A stretch of 64,000 nt of DNA, from assembly GCA_018857735.1 (NCBI GenBank), contig JABMCL010000376.1:389501-453500 (forward strand). Reading direction: 5' to 3'. The DNA is from Alviniconcha marisindica (taxonomy: Eukaryota > Mollusca > Gastropoda > Provannidae). Under the pieces are notes generated by a model. That model ran no database searches. It was given only the letters and a program-made list of their open reading frames with translations, and was not told the origin of the DNA. Every line of letters begins with the position of its first letter. Within the stretch, counting starts at the first letter, position 1. The position numbers were made by a program, and so were the translations under genes. Shown piece after piece: positions 35,298-46,000 of the stretch.

Positions 35298-35531
35298 CAC
35301 ACACACACACACACACACACACACACCACACACACAAACAAACAAACAAACAAGTGTGTACACACACACACTCATCAGACATGCACACACACCAACATCC
35401 ACAGGCACATGACCCTGACCTGTTGTCTTTTGACTTGGAGGGCAGTAACCTTCAGAATCAGATGCTGCTGTTGCGATGGCCACAACAACCATGGGCAGGA
35501 GAACAGTGGGGCCATTTACTTGTCCAGGCAT
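24893..35531 (-). CDS. IL-1-receptor-like Ig-TIR transmembrane protein
   Basis: A cell-surface receptor of IL-1R/Toll type: ligand-binding Ig domains outside, TIR signalling domain inside. Exons in transcript order: 35531-35420 (ATG), 34953-34838, 33453-33264, 30977-30758, 30381-30245, 28665-28510, 27265-27140, optional 15-nt microexon, 25311-24893 (TAA). Phase closes at each junction. The ~490-residue product has a signal peptide (hydrophobic VLLPMVVVAIATAA near residue 10), Ig1 (Cys in YLSCC, Trp in SWYRW, DDTGKYLC), Ig2 (QPCEGDFGC to FVCSLQ), a Leu/Val/Ala membrane helix, and TIR. Two Ig domains is fewer than the three of vertebrate IL-1R. I cannot name an orthologue. It is head-to-head with the C5orf34 homologue and convergent with SMC4. 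Its introns contain exon-edge duplications. Confidence 0.88.
25620..26560 (-). repeat. ~145-bp array holding four copies of a candidate 15-nt microexon
   Basis: On the minus strand each unit reads aacaaaacag|CTCAACCAAAAGCAG|gtaagtat. Copies of the 15-mer lie at 25718-25732, 26202-26216, 26351-26365 and 26494-26508. The donor is near-consensus; the acceptor has a poor pyrimidine tract. Inserted between the TIR exons (both junctions phase 1), each copy adds SQPKA-type residues without changing the frame. Direct splicing of 27140 to 25311 is also in phase, so inclusion is optional. A SINE splits copies 1 and 2. Confidence 0.6.
25750..26080 (-). mobile_element. tRNA-derived SINE, family S1
   Basis: On the minus strand the 5' end reads gagccggtttggcctagcgg, containing a pol III box A (TGGCCTAGCGG), followed by a box-B-like GGTTCAATAC. 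The body (ccattttaatgtttcagtag, gacaaagtcacaagacagtg, cttaacgtccacagaaacc) matches the copy at 33535-33875. It is inserted within the microexon array. Confidence 0.8.
27303..27617 (+). pseudogene. Intronless plus-strand coding fragment inside the receptor intron
   Basis: A 315-nt open frame reads MRNVTWRFMAPYKV, AVAQIRWLLYIEGTSTDVRA, VDNPWFD, IVNHKAQNGHTAVIFNAKKR, VNKSVMILYFRYAQDGQVYN and stops at 27615-27617. Composition looks like real conserved protein rather than repeat, and it continues without introns. It lies opposite to the host gene between two copies of the host's first TIR exon. I do not recognise the protein. It could be a retrocopied or captured piece of another gene; no poly(A) tail is apparent. 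Confidence 0.5.
27606..27734 (-). pseudogene. Second copy of the receptor's first TIR exon
   Basis: Nearly identical to 27140-27265 including the acceptor (ccag|gtgaa) and frame (KYDVMLKTGDLEDEK, LQTWLQQSGYKLYTALPNA). The donor has changed from gtgagt to gtgttg, so it probably cannot splice on. Read through, it ends about 20 codons later at a TGA. It is either dead or a terminal exon giving a receptor with half a TIR domain. Confidence 0.75.
27880..28509 (-). repeat. ~30-bp array starting at the donor of the receptor transmembrane exon
   Basis: Read on the minus strand from the donor at 28509, the intron begins gtaagacagtatgtgtgtct, then repeats gtaagacagtgtgtatgtgc, atgtctta about 20 times. 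Each unit repeats the donor's own GTAAG. Units are interrupted by longer CA-type stretches. Confidence 0.85.
28510..28665 (-). CDS. Receptor transmembrane exon
   Basis: This 156-nt exon encodes a stalk ESKEMLQKF, a helix of about 23 hydrophobic residues (IPLIAGLAALAVVVVLAVVL) and a juxtamembrane segment RSATGRLPAR. It is entered in phase 1 and leaves in phase 1, agreeing with both neighbours. Tandem arrays made from its own acceptor side (28630-29400) and its own donor side (27880-28509) flank it, an exceptional arrangement for one exon. Confidence 0.9.
28630..29400 (-). repeat. ~140-bp array from the acceptor and start of the transmembrane exon
   Basis: Six copies, the first being the real exon start at 28665. 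On the minus strand each has acaaactttgcag|AAAGCAAGGAGATGC, AAAAGTTCATCCCTCTCA, followed by ATTG or by T/A-rich sequence with tatatatttg. So an acceptor plus about 45 coding bases was duplicated, at about 28769, 28917, 29054, 29190 and 29318. Confidence 0.93.
29530..29754. mobile_element. Inverted-repeat (foldback) element
   Basis: Arms of about 82 bp, 29530-29611 and 29670-29754, are complementary with a dozen or so mismatches: agggagttaattagtactca, cacaagtacaacaacag, acctgagtcgcctatggcaa, tcacctggcat. The loop is about 58 bp. No coding content; flanking duplication not evident. It lies in the receptor intron 28666-30244. Confidence 0.8.
29991..30080. repeat. (TC)n microsatellite
   Basis: About 45 uninterrupted CT units in the receptor intron. 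Confidence 0.95.
30245..35531 (-). CDS. Receptor ectodomain exons (signal peptide, two Ig domains)
   Basis: Five exons: 35420-35531, 34838-34953, 33264-33453, 30758-30977, 30245-30381. The first encodes the signal peptide and ends in phase 1. Ig1 is split over exons 2-3: the B-strand Cys in FFYLSCC, the core Trp at the WYR|WDE junction, and the F-strand motif DDTGKYLCNA. Ig2 is split over exons 4-5: PCEGDFGC, KAWWAF, then the ITGVT-like TIHGVTEEDFHRKFVCSL. Potential N-glycosylation sites include NTS, NAT, NDS and NLS. The initiator at 35531 is chosen because it precedes the hydrophobic leader; an upstream acceptor-like site near 35600 could join a noncoding 5' exon. Confidence 0.85.
30441..30610. 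repeat. (GT)n-rich microsatellite
   Basis: Interrupted GT repeats with GCATGGTGTGTTTG blocks, in the receptor intron between exons 30381 and 30758. Confidence 0.92.
31000..31450. repeat. ~47-bp tandem array
   Basis: Nine copies of gaactcagaactttattaca, gttacagagagagagagagg, gagaga. It begins about 25 bp beyond the acceptor of exon 30977 (minus strand) and does not contain the junction. Confidence 0.93.
31455..32560. repeat. ~35-bp tandem array
   Basis: About 30 copies of ccaacaaccacatggtttat, ataatccagtctc. It changes into a degenerate form to about 32720. It occupies much of the receptor intron 30978-33263. Confidence 0.93.
33532..33875 (-). mobile_element. tRNA-derived SINE, family S1
   Basis: On the minus strand from 33875: ggtgagccggtttggcctag with box A TGGCCTAGTGG (33852-33862), then box B GGTTTGAATC near 33810-33819, then the tRNA-unrelated body and a G/C-poor end at gtttaagcaccatg-type sequence. 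It shares body and head with 25750-26080. It lies in the receptor intron 33454-34837, with internal G-rich expansions at 33594-33650. Confidence 0.82.
33985..34300. repeat. Dispersed repeat copy, family A
   Basis: The core ttctctgctcttgagcactc with tattattgatcgcagtta and a downstream segment accatgcaccagttta, caaagccacat matches the copies at 2463-2640 and 42500-42660. Confidence 0.7.
34715..34808. repeat. (GT)n microsatellite
   Basis: Over 40 GT units within 35 bp of the donor side of receptor exon 34838-34953. Confidence 0.95.
35137..35350. repeat. (CA)n/(CAC)n microsatellite
   Basis: CA repeats interrupted by CAC triplets and an AAAC run, in the first intron of the receptor gene. Reading frames over it are artefacts. 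Confidence 0.95.
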
Positions 35532-36501
35532 TATCAGTCATTAGCACCACAGTCAGAATCTAACAGCAGAATTAAAGTGACAGTCATCACAGTTTCTGCA
35601 TAACACAATCAGCTGTCAGCAAATTAAATGTGATACATAAAACAAATTAGAGCAATTTGGCTTCAGAGAGAAATCATTCATATCTCAGTCACACCCCAAA
35701 AATTTCATTTTTAACTTTTGGGAAAAGATACGTGACGGAAAGACGTCGGTTAGAGTCTGCTTTGGCTCTTTCTGTTAATTAGTTGTGATTTAAGGATCAA
35801 TTCTGATGACTTTGCCTTTTACCCATTATCTTTTCAAAAAATATTACCCGCAGGATATTATTACCTGGCAGTTAGTGAATAAATGAAGAGGAAACAAAAG
35901 TGAAAGTAAAACTTTATTTGAAATTACAACAGTTAAACGCACCCACGTAAAAAGTCAAAACAGCATACCTCACAATACCTTTTTATAAAAGAAACAAAAA
36001 TCAGACTAGAATGTATGATATGAAAAAAGGAACTCTCCAAAAAGAAGAAAACTTCGTGTTGTACTAGTCTACCTGCTTCCTGGTTAATAAAGGGAGATGA
36101 CTCGTGAAAAGTATAGCAGACGATACATTTGGGAACACTCTTGTGATACGCGAGTCTTTATTGGACTCAGTATGAATCAAGCTTTTGGGTTGGTTGATAC
36201 CTGTCCGCGCTTGCTGAAACCAAGGCAAAATGGCCGGTGGCGCACATTTGCGAAATTTCCGAAATAGACTATTTGCGACCACGGACTTTGGAAGCGAGTG
36301 TTTCCTTTTCGCACTGCTGCGCACTGCGAAGATATCAGTTACTGGTAAACATGTTAGATTCTTATCTTTTGATCTTTAGAATATTTAGCAGCAGTACCTA
36401 GTTTTTGGTAAATCTGTCTGAACTAGTCTGTTCTGAGTCTGAGATTGGGACCCTTATTCTCTTTGAACGAGCTTTGAACAAGGCTCTGAGAAATCCACAA
36501 G
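35532..36501. promoter_or_regulatory. Shared head-to-head promoter region
   Basis: Only about 970 bp separate the start codons of the minus-strand receptor and the plus-strand C5orf34 homologue. A CpG-richer patch at 36140-36330 contains AAAATGGCCGG (36227-36237), resembling a YY1 site, near ttcgcactgctgcgcactgc. It also contains a short upstream frame, ATG at 36230 (MAGGAHLRNFRNRLF, about 49 codons). Which transcript uses which start site cannot be told. Confidence 0.45.
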
Positions 36502-36712
36502 ATGCCTGTTGTTCCTACGCTGATGGTCATCTACACCAATGATGCCGTGGAGGTGCGTTACTCGGATGGTTCTAGACTGCAGCTCTCGCCGTGCGGGTCT
36601 TCCATGTATCACCAAGACCCGCCCTCTGAAGACCTCCCGCATCCACTGGCAGGTGCGTGTACACATGTATGTGTGTGTCGCTGTGTTTGTGTGCGTGTGT
36701 ACGTATGTGTTT

Positions 36713-36756
<44 letters not shown>

Positions 36757-36994
36757 TTGTCATTATGTCAATGCGTGTATGTATAAATGTTTTGCTGTAT
36801 CAGTGTATGTTTGTTACTGTGTGCCTATTATGTGTGTGTGCGTGTGTGTGTGTGACCATATGTGTATGTCACTGTGTATGTTTGTGTACATAGTTAAGAG
36901 GGAGAGAGTGTATGTACCTACATTTATATTTGTGTGCTTGTTTATGATGAAACATGCATGTGTGTACATGCATGTATGTGGGCTTGGATGTGTA

Positions 36995-37045
<51 letters not shown>

Positions 37046-40000
37046 GTGTATGTGGTGTGTATGTCTATGCATGCATGTGTGTATAGTGTGTACATGTGCA
37101 TGCATGTGTACTTGTATACTTGTGCCTGTGGATACATGTAGATGTACACAAGGCATGCATGTGCAGAGAAAAGCCCTTCTATTAAAATACATCGGGTTAC
37201 CGATCCCTTTAAAAATAAAAATAAAGTTCAACTTTAGTCAGACTGTTGGTGAAATGGTCTTTGTAAGTTTTGAAGTTGAGCAGATGAGAATGTTTTTAGT
37301 TCAGTCAATAGTTCTTTGGTACTGGAAGTTAGTGCGGTCGTGGGGTGCAGTAGTCTAAAAAGCCCTTCTATTAAAATACATCCGGTTACCAATCCCTTTA
37401 AAAAAAAAATCTAAGTTCAACTTTAGTCAGACTGTTGGTGAAATGGTCTTTGTAAGTTTTGAAGTTGAGCAGATGAGAATGTTTTTAGTTCAGTCAATAG
37501 TTCATTGGTACTGGGAGTTAGTGCGGTCGTGGGGTGCAGTAGTCTCCTTTCCCGTGTGAAACCACTGGCCAAAGGATGGTTCCAATTAACGCCGGTCAGT
37601 TGGCCGAGCTGTAGACAACAAGCCTCCCTGTTCATGCACGGGCATGAAAGAGCTGCCTTCCCCTTTCTGTTGCAAATTCTTCTTTTATTCCAAATTCTGG
37701 GCCACCGATGCTGTATTTTTCAAGGTATAAAAGACCCTCCCTTTTAATCCCTGCACCACTCGCCCTCACAGAAATTTAAAGACCATGGGCCCTCTTTTGT
37801 AGTCACTTTGCCAAGTCTCCAGGTCAGTCTCCAAGTTCGTCTCCAAGTCAGTCAGTCTCTAAGTCTCCAAGTTTTTCATTCGTGCAACTAGAGTTTTGAT
37901 TTAGACCCAACTTAATCCCCATTCAACAGGTTGGTTTGTCTATCTTTTACCTTCCTAGTTTTTGGACTAATGTTTTATTGTTGTTTGATTGTTGTAGGTT
38001 TTTTGGTTTTGTTTGATCTTGCTGTAAGATCTGGCGTCGCTGATGTTTCATTATTTTTCACGTTCGCTTAAACGATTAAGTACAGGGGCCAGCTTCGTGG
38101 TAGCCGCGAATTGTTTCAAATATATATATATATATATGGGTTATAACACTTTCGTTCATTTCACGATTGATGTGTTGAATCTTAAACTGTGTTTCACTAC
38201 AGATGTTCTGACTGAGAGGTCAGGTTCGTTATCCAAGCCTGGCTCCATTTTTTCCATTCTGATCTAAACCTCCTAATGGAGTTCCTTTATTTTACTGGTT
38301 AGAAAAGGCTTGTTCCGCGTATCCATGATTAACAGGTTCAACTTTTCAATTTAATGTTATGTGAAATGGCCAGCTCCATGATAGTCCGCGATTAGCTTTG
38401 GTTTGACTTTTCCATAAGTAATTCTCTTGTGTATTCTATCTTCCACTATCCACAGACTTGGAAGATACCTTAAAGTTTTCTTCCATAAATTCAGTGTAAG
38501 ACCCTACTGAGAAATTATAAAGTGAGGCGATATTTTTGATGATACACCGGTTGTGAACTGTCTTTTCACAGGTTTGTAGCTCAGCCTTTCGTAACCCGCA
38601 TGGACGATTTTGTGTTGACTTAACTGTTGTTTATGTTAAATTCTCAGGGAATGAGACAACCAGATAAAGTTTACCTAGCTAGTAGCTATATTGGCTTTTC
38701 GAACCTTTGTGCCTTCTAACCCCTTCTTTTGTCTGCTTATGACATGCTTGTGACTTGTTTTGGATTCAATAATATTTGGAACTTTCATTCTCCACTTGAA
38801 TTCATGTTGAAAGAGAGGTGGGAGTTGAGCGAGAAAAAAATAGAATGATTCTGTGAGTGAGTGAGTGTGTGGATGTGTGTGTGTCTGCTGGATCACTTCC
38901 TGATACTGATAGCCATGAGATGCCACATGCAAGTAATTAACGCAGACTTGTTTATAACCTAACCTGCTAACGTTCTCAGTTGCGGTGGCCACAGAATCGC
39001 TCGACGACATTTGATCCCTTCACGTACTAGAGACATTACACGTGTGTGTGTTGTTTTTCCTTCATTTACACTATAGCATTCTGCCCCCCCCCCCCCCCCA
39101 CCACCACCACCACCACCAGGATTGCTTATTGTACAGAATGACAAACAGCCATGTGCAGCAAAATGCTGCTAAATCATAGCTTTCAATTAAATGTCAATGT
39201 GTGTTCTAAGTCATCAGTTGTATGCATTGTTTATTCAGATGCAGTGAAGAATTTCTGTCACTTCTATAGTTCTGTTTTTTGCTAACACTGTACACTGTAA
39301 CAGGTGTGCATTGTTCATCCAGACATGGTGAAGAATTTTTGAACAGCTCTGTTTGTTAATGACAGGTGCACAAGGAGTACAGAAGTGGACACAGTTCGTG
39401 ACCAGTGCACACAAGGCCAAGGTTATTCAGGCGCTGGACTTCAGGAACCGCTTTGCTCACAGACCCTTTCTCTGTTCTTCCCTCATCCCCCCTGAGGACA
39501 TTGTGGTGGGCCTTTTTTCTTTTCTTTTCTTCTCCTTACTTAACATGTACATGTATAGTTTATTTATTTATTTCAAACAGGGAGGATGGGGTGTCGGGGA
39601 TAAATAACAGTGTCTAGATGAATGTGTTTTTGTGTGTGTGAGAGAGAGAGACTTTGTTGCTTAACATCCACAGAGGCGAGTAGGCCTATTACTAGTATTA
39701 GAGACGGGGATGAGTGGGAAAAGGGAGACAAAAAAGTGAAACCTCAAAACAGGTGCCAACCTGGAAGACCAAGGCTGCCGTGGACCAACGCCAGAACAAC
39801 AAAATGTTAAGGCAGTGTCCGTCCAGCATTGCACAGCGACCACTGCACCATGCAATTGCTGTCCCAACTGCTATGCAGAACAGAGTCACAAAGACAATGT
39901 CCATAGCTCTGCTGTTTTAAAATGTGTGTGACCATGGATGTTATTATTTTTAGATTGTGGGGTCAGTGCTGTTTAATGAATGGGGAATTTTGCCTGGGGG

Positions 40001-43000
40001 GGGATGATACACTTTGTTATCCATAGAGAAGAATGCGGGTTTGCCTGTCATGTGAATTTTTCTGTGGATGTTTACAAATTGTATTTAATGACTGTAACAT
40101 TGGACCTATCATTTTTGGCAAGATTATCCAGAATGTTGTGTCTGTGTCTGGATGCCCTATATCTTTATTTCTGTTCATTTCTTCCTCAGATTCTTCTCTG
40201 TTTCTGTTTCAGTCTCTTTATGCAAAGATTGACAGAATTGCCTGGCCAAAGACACCCAAAGAAACAAACATTGAAGTGTTTGGAGATGGCAGTAGGCGTG
40301 CCGTGTCAAGCGATGAATATGCCAGCCTAGTTCTCTCTCCTCACGGCCAGGATTTCACAGTCTGTTACCTTTCGCACATCAGCACAGACGCCAGAGATGC
40401 CAGAAATCAAAGTGAACCTGACCAACAGCTTTGTTCTGATCAGAACTATGATCAAGATCAGACAAGTTTTGTGAAGGATCCAAAGTTTGGCGATGATTCT
40501 CAGCAGTGCCACAGACAATCTCAGGGGGCAGGTGATGAAAAGAATGCAGGTGATCCACGGAACACAACACCTGAAAATGACCAAGGAATCCCTGATTCTG
40601 GCCACCAATGTGAAAGCCTTGCCAACTTGAACATCAACTGCAACAACAGTGCTCGTGGGGTTGGGATTGAAGAAGTCACATTAGATGCCTCCGGTGTGAT
40701 CCTGTCTGATGGGACTGTCTCCACACCAGGGCGAACTGCTCAGCAGGGTGACCTTCAGACATCAGCCGTTTGTTCGATACATCACGACATTTCCAGCATC
40801 AGTCGAGTGTCGACACCGGACGGGCTTCGTGGAATGGTCGATTGTGATGTAACTCTTCCGCAAAGTGAGGAAACAGTGGCAAACCCCCCACCTCCTTCTG
40901 CAGCATTTTTGCACAGCTCCCCACTTAGCCTGGCAAACACACAGTCACACACAGGTGAGGCAGATGCTTGCACAGCTGGTGAGGATGCAGGCAGAAAGGT
41001 TTCTAGCCAGAGACAGTGCGGTGGCATTGCTGTGAAGGAAGCAGCCCCAGTTCAAGGTCCGTTGCCTGGGGCAAGGACTTCAACTCTGCAAGAAGACTGC
41101 ACAATAAAATCAGCTCACTCCAGCGAAGACCGTTCAGGTGCCAGTGCTTCCAACAGCTCTTCAGAAAGGAGCTGCGGTGCAACAGGAGACGCAGGGGCAC
41201 TGCTGAAAAGCAGCTCTCGCAGCTCCAATGCAGACAAGGCTTGTCAGACTCTGCTTTGCAGCAAAGGAGAGACATCCAGCAGCAGAGCTGACAACCAGGT
41301 GCCATTTCATAACAACGCCACGCAACCACAGCCATTCCCTCAAACACATTCAAGACAAGCGCACCTGGACCCCCATGAATTGCGCACAGGTTTTGCGCAA
41401 GGCAAGGGCAGCAGACAAGTTGGAGGAAAAGGGGTTCGAAGCCGAGGTGATGGTTTGGGAGGTGGTGTCTCAGAAACTTGGTCAGCCACTCGGCAGCACT
41501 ACACATGGGTGACGCAGCACATCTCCTGCAGTGACTGCCCCGCTGCCTGGAGACACCCGCTTAGAATGCTTCAGACGGCTGACCCTACAGACTCTGTTCT
41601 AGGTGGGTTCTTTTCTTCTTTTTTATTGCTGCTTGTTCAGCAGTTGCATGTTTTGACTGTTGGGTGAGTGCTTCTCTTGTAAATTCTGGGACAGCCTGAG
41701 GTAGGGCTGTGTTTAATGATGTCATTGCAGCGAGCGTAAGACTACAGAAGACACAGGAATCTGTTTTTGTATTGGGTGAGTTTTCTTCTTCCTTTGCCTA
41801 TAACAGGGTTCTGCAGATGTAGAACTAAGGTCCCTTTCCCTGAGCATCCAGAGCTATCAAAAGTTCCCTCTGTTAAGGTTGGAGTGAGTTAGAATATATA
41901 GCTTTGCATGCTTCTCCCACTGCTAGGAATTATGCACCAGTCTCTTTCAGACCTACCTAAAGTTACATGAGATATGAACAGTGAATCAGACATTACTTGT
42001 GATTTTGATGATCTGTGTTTCTTCCTGATCTGACCTTTGTGCAGTTTACTGGGCTCTTCTTATTGACAGTCAATCAATCTTGCTCTTTTGTACAGTGACG
42101 GGGAAAACTTGGGGTGTGCAGAGTAAGACATGGGGAAACTATGACTTGGCTTTTGGTTTGATGAAACCACAAAGACCTTCTGTGGTATGTTTCACTTTAG
42201 GGCAGGGATCACAACCTTGTCTTGCTGTGCTCAGTTTCAGAATGCAACTTGACCGTCTCCTCCATCATCGCAAAGACAGCATCTGCTGTTGATGCGGACC
42301 AGTCTGTGTTTTCCACAGTGGCCGTCCCTCTGCCCCTCTCCTGCCCCTTCCAGCATCTGCATGCATGGCAACCATATCACCATGACGATGAGGGTCAGGG
42401 TCAAGGCCTCAGTGAGTTCAAGCAAGGTCAATTCCACGTCATCATGATGGAGGGAGTTGTGTACCGGTCAGTACTGATTACTTCATTCCGTTCATGGACA
42501 TAATGGATTGGATTTATGATTCATTGATCACTTTTGTATAGCGATACTTCCTGCTCTCTCAAGCAGTCTCACTGCACTCTTGTCGCATGAATGTTCTGCA
42601 CATACCATACAACCATGCACCAGTTTACCATGTTATTTGAAGCCACATTTAAATACCTTCATCTTGTCTTTTAGTGTATGCTTGTTTATTTTATTGATTC
42701 CACAATCCACCCAACTCGGACACAGATACAGGATCTTTAACATATACACACACACACACACACACATACATATATATATAGAGAGAAGAGAGAGAGAGAG
42801 AGAGAGAGATGATCTTTTTGCATGTATGTACAGATGGGTGGCCTTGTTTTATAGTCTATCAAAAGTACTTGGGGGGGGGGTGGGGGGGGGGGGGGGGGAG
42901 CTGGCAGTGTGTGTGTGGACATTATTATTGAGACTGTGTGTACATAAAAGTTTGTTTAGATGGACAACACGAATAAATAATAATAGATCATTCTTATAAA

Positions 43001-46000
43001 GCACCATTCTCATGGGCAGCATGAAGGTTGTAGAGATCTACCCAGGTGATGGCAGTGTCTTTGTGTTGATTATTTCTGTCAGTGTGTTTGTGTATGTGTA
43101 CAGGTTTGTTCGGCTGGGCAACATGAAGGTTGTAGAGATCTACCCAGGTGATGGCAGTGTTGTTTGTTGTTATTTCTGTCAGTGTGTTTGTGTGTGTGTA
43201 CAGGTTTGTTCAGCTGGGGAACATGAAGGTTGTAGAGATCTACCCAGGTGATGGCAGTGTCTTTGTGTTGATTATTTCTGTCAGTGTGTTTGTGTGTGTG
43301 TACAGGTTTGTTCGGCTGGCAACATGAAGGTTGTAGAGATCTACCCAGGTGATGGCAGTGTCTTTGTGTTGATTATTTCTGTCAGTGTGTTTGTGTGTGT
43401 GTACAGGTTTGTTCAGCTGGGCAACATGAAGGTTGTAGAGATCTACCCAGGTGATGGGAGTGTCTTTGTGTTGATTATTTCTGTCAGTGTGTTTGTGTGT
43501 GTGTACAGGTTTGTTCGGCTGGGCAACATGAAAGATGTAGAGATCTACCCAGGTGATGGCAGTGTCTTTATGTTGATTATTTCTGTCAGTGTGTATGTGT
43601 GTGTGTACAGGTTTGTTCGGCTGGGCAACATCAAAGATGTAGAGATCTACCCAGGTGATGGCAGTGTCTTTGTGTTGATTATATCAGCCAGTGTGTTTGT
43701 GTGTGTGTACAGGTTTGTTCGGCTGGCTAACATGAAGGTTGTAGAGATCTACCCAGGTGATGGCAGTGTCTTTGTGTTGATTATTTCTGTCAGTGTGTTT
43801 GTGTGTGTGTACAGGTTTGTTCGGCTGGCTAACATGAAGGTTGTAGAGATCTACCCAGGTGATGGCAGTGTCTTTGTGTTGATTATTTCTGTCAGTGTGT
43901 TTGTGTGTGTGTACAGGTTTGTTCGGCTGGCTAACATGAAGGTTGTAGAGATCTACCCAGGTGATGGCAGTGTCTTTGTGTTGATTATTTCTGTCAGTGT
44001 GTTTGTGTGTGTGTACAGGTTTGTTCAGCTGGCTAACATGAAGGTTGTAGAGATCTACCCAGGTGATGGCAGTGTCTTTGTGTTGATTATTTCTGTCAGT
44101 GTGTTTGTGTGTGTGTACAGGTTTGTTTGGCTGGGCAACATGAAGGTTGTAGAGATCTACCCAGGTGATGGCAATGTCTTTGGGTTGATTATTTCTGTCA
44201 GTGTGTTTGTGTGTGTGTACAGGTTTGTTCGGCTGGGCAACATGAAGGTTGTAGAGATCTACCCAGGTGATGGCAGTGTCTTTGTGTCACAAGGCATCAC
44301 TGCACACTTCTTTTCCCACATCGTGTGGAAAGATGGAAAGGTAGCTGTTGACATTCGTTTCAATATGGGTACATGTGCATTTATCATTTATGTCTGTTAT
44401 GTCTGTGTTATATATCCATCTATCAGTCTACAGAGATGTCTTAACTGTTCACCAGAATTATAAAATAATTAGTACTATAAATGGGCAAGCAAGCATGGTT
44501 GTTGTCACTGGCTTTCCTCAAAAGGAAACTGGAATTGCCCATGTTTTTGTGGACAAAAAGAACCAGAATTTCCCATGGTTTCTTTGGAAAGAAAGCAGAA
44601 TTTTACACAGCTTTTCTTGTAAAAGGAATCTGATTTTTCCATGGTTTTCTTGGAAAAGGAATCTAAATTTCCCATACCTTTTGGTGGAAAAGGAACCTCA
44701 ATTTCCTGTGAATTCGTGGGAAAGGAAATGTGAAATCCTCTTGACTTTTCTTAAGGAAGGGACTTGAGTTCTCGTGATTTTTTTGGAAAAAGGAAAACTT
44801 GAATTTCCCATGACTTGTCTTGAAAAAAGAGACCAGATCATCCCATGGGAAAAAATTCCCAGTGGGGCAATGAGTTATGTACAGTATAACCAGAACCAGA
44901 TCTTTTCATCAGCATTATATGCTTAATACTGTGATTTACGTACAAAGACTTTCTTTCTGCCAGTGTGCCAGTGTGCATGTGATTAGCTTCAATTCACAGT
45001 CCATGTTGCATGTTGTCAGCTGGAAGAGAAGACCTACTCTGTGAAGATGCTGCCACCCAACATCCCAAAGTCGCCGTACTCAATAGAAAAACTCATCAAA
45101 AGAGGACACAGGTGGGTGCTGTTGTTGATGGTGGTGGTGGTAGTGGTGATGCTGCAGCTGCTGCTGTAGGTTTTGTTGTAATTTCTCCAATATATTTGAG
45201 CTTAGAGACTGACCCAGAACTGGATGAGATTTTGTGCCTGCAACCATTTTCCTGCATAAAGGGGACCTGGCAGGAAGAAACGTCAAAGGCCCTGTCAATA
45301 GAAATGAACTAAAAAGTGCACACACAGCAGTTTTCATTTGATTAACAGTCTAGTGTGTTGAAAACTGATGTTTGAAAGTTAAGAAAACATGTCTGAGAGC
45401 TCTGCCATTTCGTGTCGGGCATTCTGTGTATGATTATGAGACTTTGAACAAGGTCAGCATTTGTGGCAGAAGTGTATATTACATCATGAGTCAGCTTGCA
45501 AAAAGCTCGCCGATGAGCTCGAATTCAAAGCATAGAGGTACTTCTCTTGCATCAATATTGATAGAACAGCCATATGAAACCTGCAGAGGGGATTGTTTGC
45601 ACATTTATTTTGGTTTCCAGGCCATCTTGCTTCATTGTCTGGGGTCCCCTTTAAACATGAATACATATCTGCAATGGCTTCTACATTCAAATTTTTCAGT
45701 TTCTTTCCAAATTTCAGCCATTTCAATCGATACTTGAGCATAATTTGCCCTCAGCATAATTTTGTCTAAATGGGGTCTTTTCCTTTGCATGCAGTATTAA
45801 TTTGTTTGTGATGATTGCAGGATTTGTGCTTGTTTGAATTACTGTTGCTTACTTGTGACACTCCACAATGCAAGACCAACCCAGTTTCTGGTGGTTTCTG
45901 TCGTTCAGGTTTTTAACGGGGTGCATGCACAGCACTGCAGTATCCGACAAGGAGGAGCTGCCCTGCTGGAAGGTATGGCCTTATTTTGCATTTTATTGGA

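Noticed and set aside
34992..35603. 203-codon His/Thr-rich frame and the opposite Val/Cys-rich frame
   Set aside because: Encoded by (CA)n; only the short minus-strand piece 35420-35531 is retained, as the receptor's signal-peptide exon.
36064..36324. 86-codon minus-strand frame upstream of the receptor
   Set aside because: No acceptable splice path to the receptor's first coding exon and no recognisable domain; more likely promoter or 5' UTR sequence.
36539..37141. 200-codon frame beginning near the C5orf34 start
   Set aside because: Wrong frame relative to exon 1 and mostly GT/TA microsatellite.
41003..41506. 167-codon minus-strand frame
   Set aside because: Shadow of C5orf34 exon 3 on the opposite strand; no supporting splice or domain evidence.
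43294..44463. 389-codon open frame with 34-residue repeats
   Set aside because: It reads through the exon 5-derived array. Codons after GDGSVF in each unit come from intron (IISVSVFVCV plus the acceptor). The last unit plus true exon fits the C5orf34 family without repeats, so I treat the frame as intronic.
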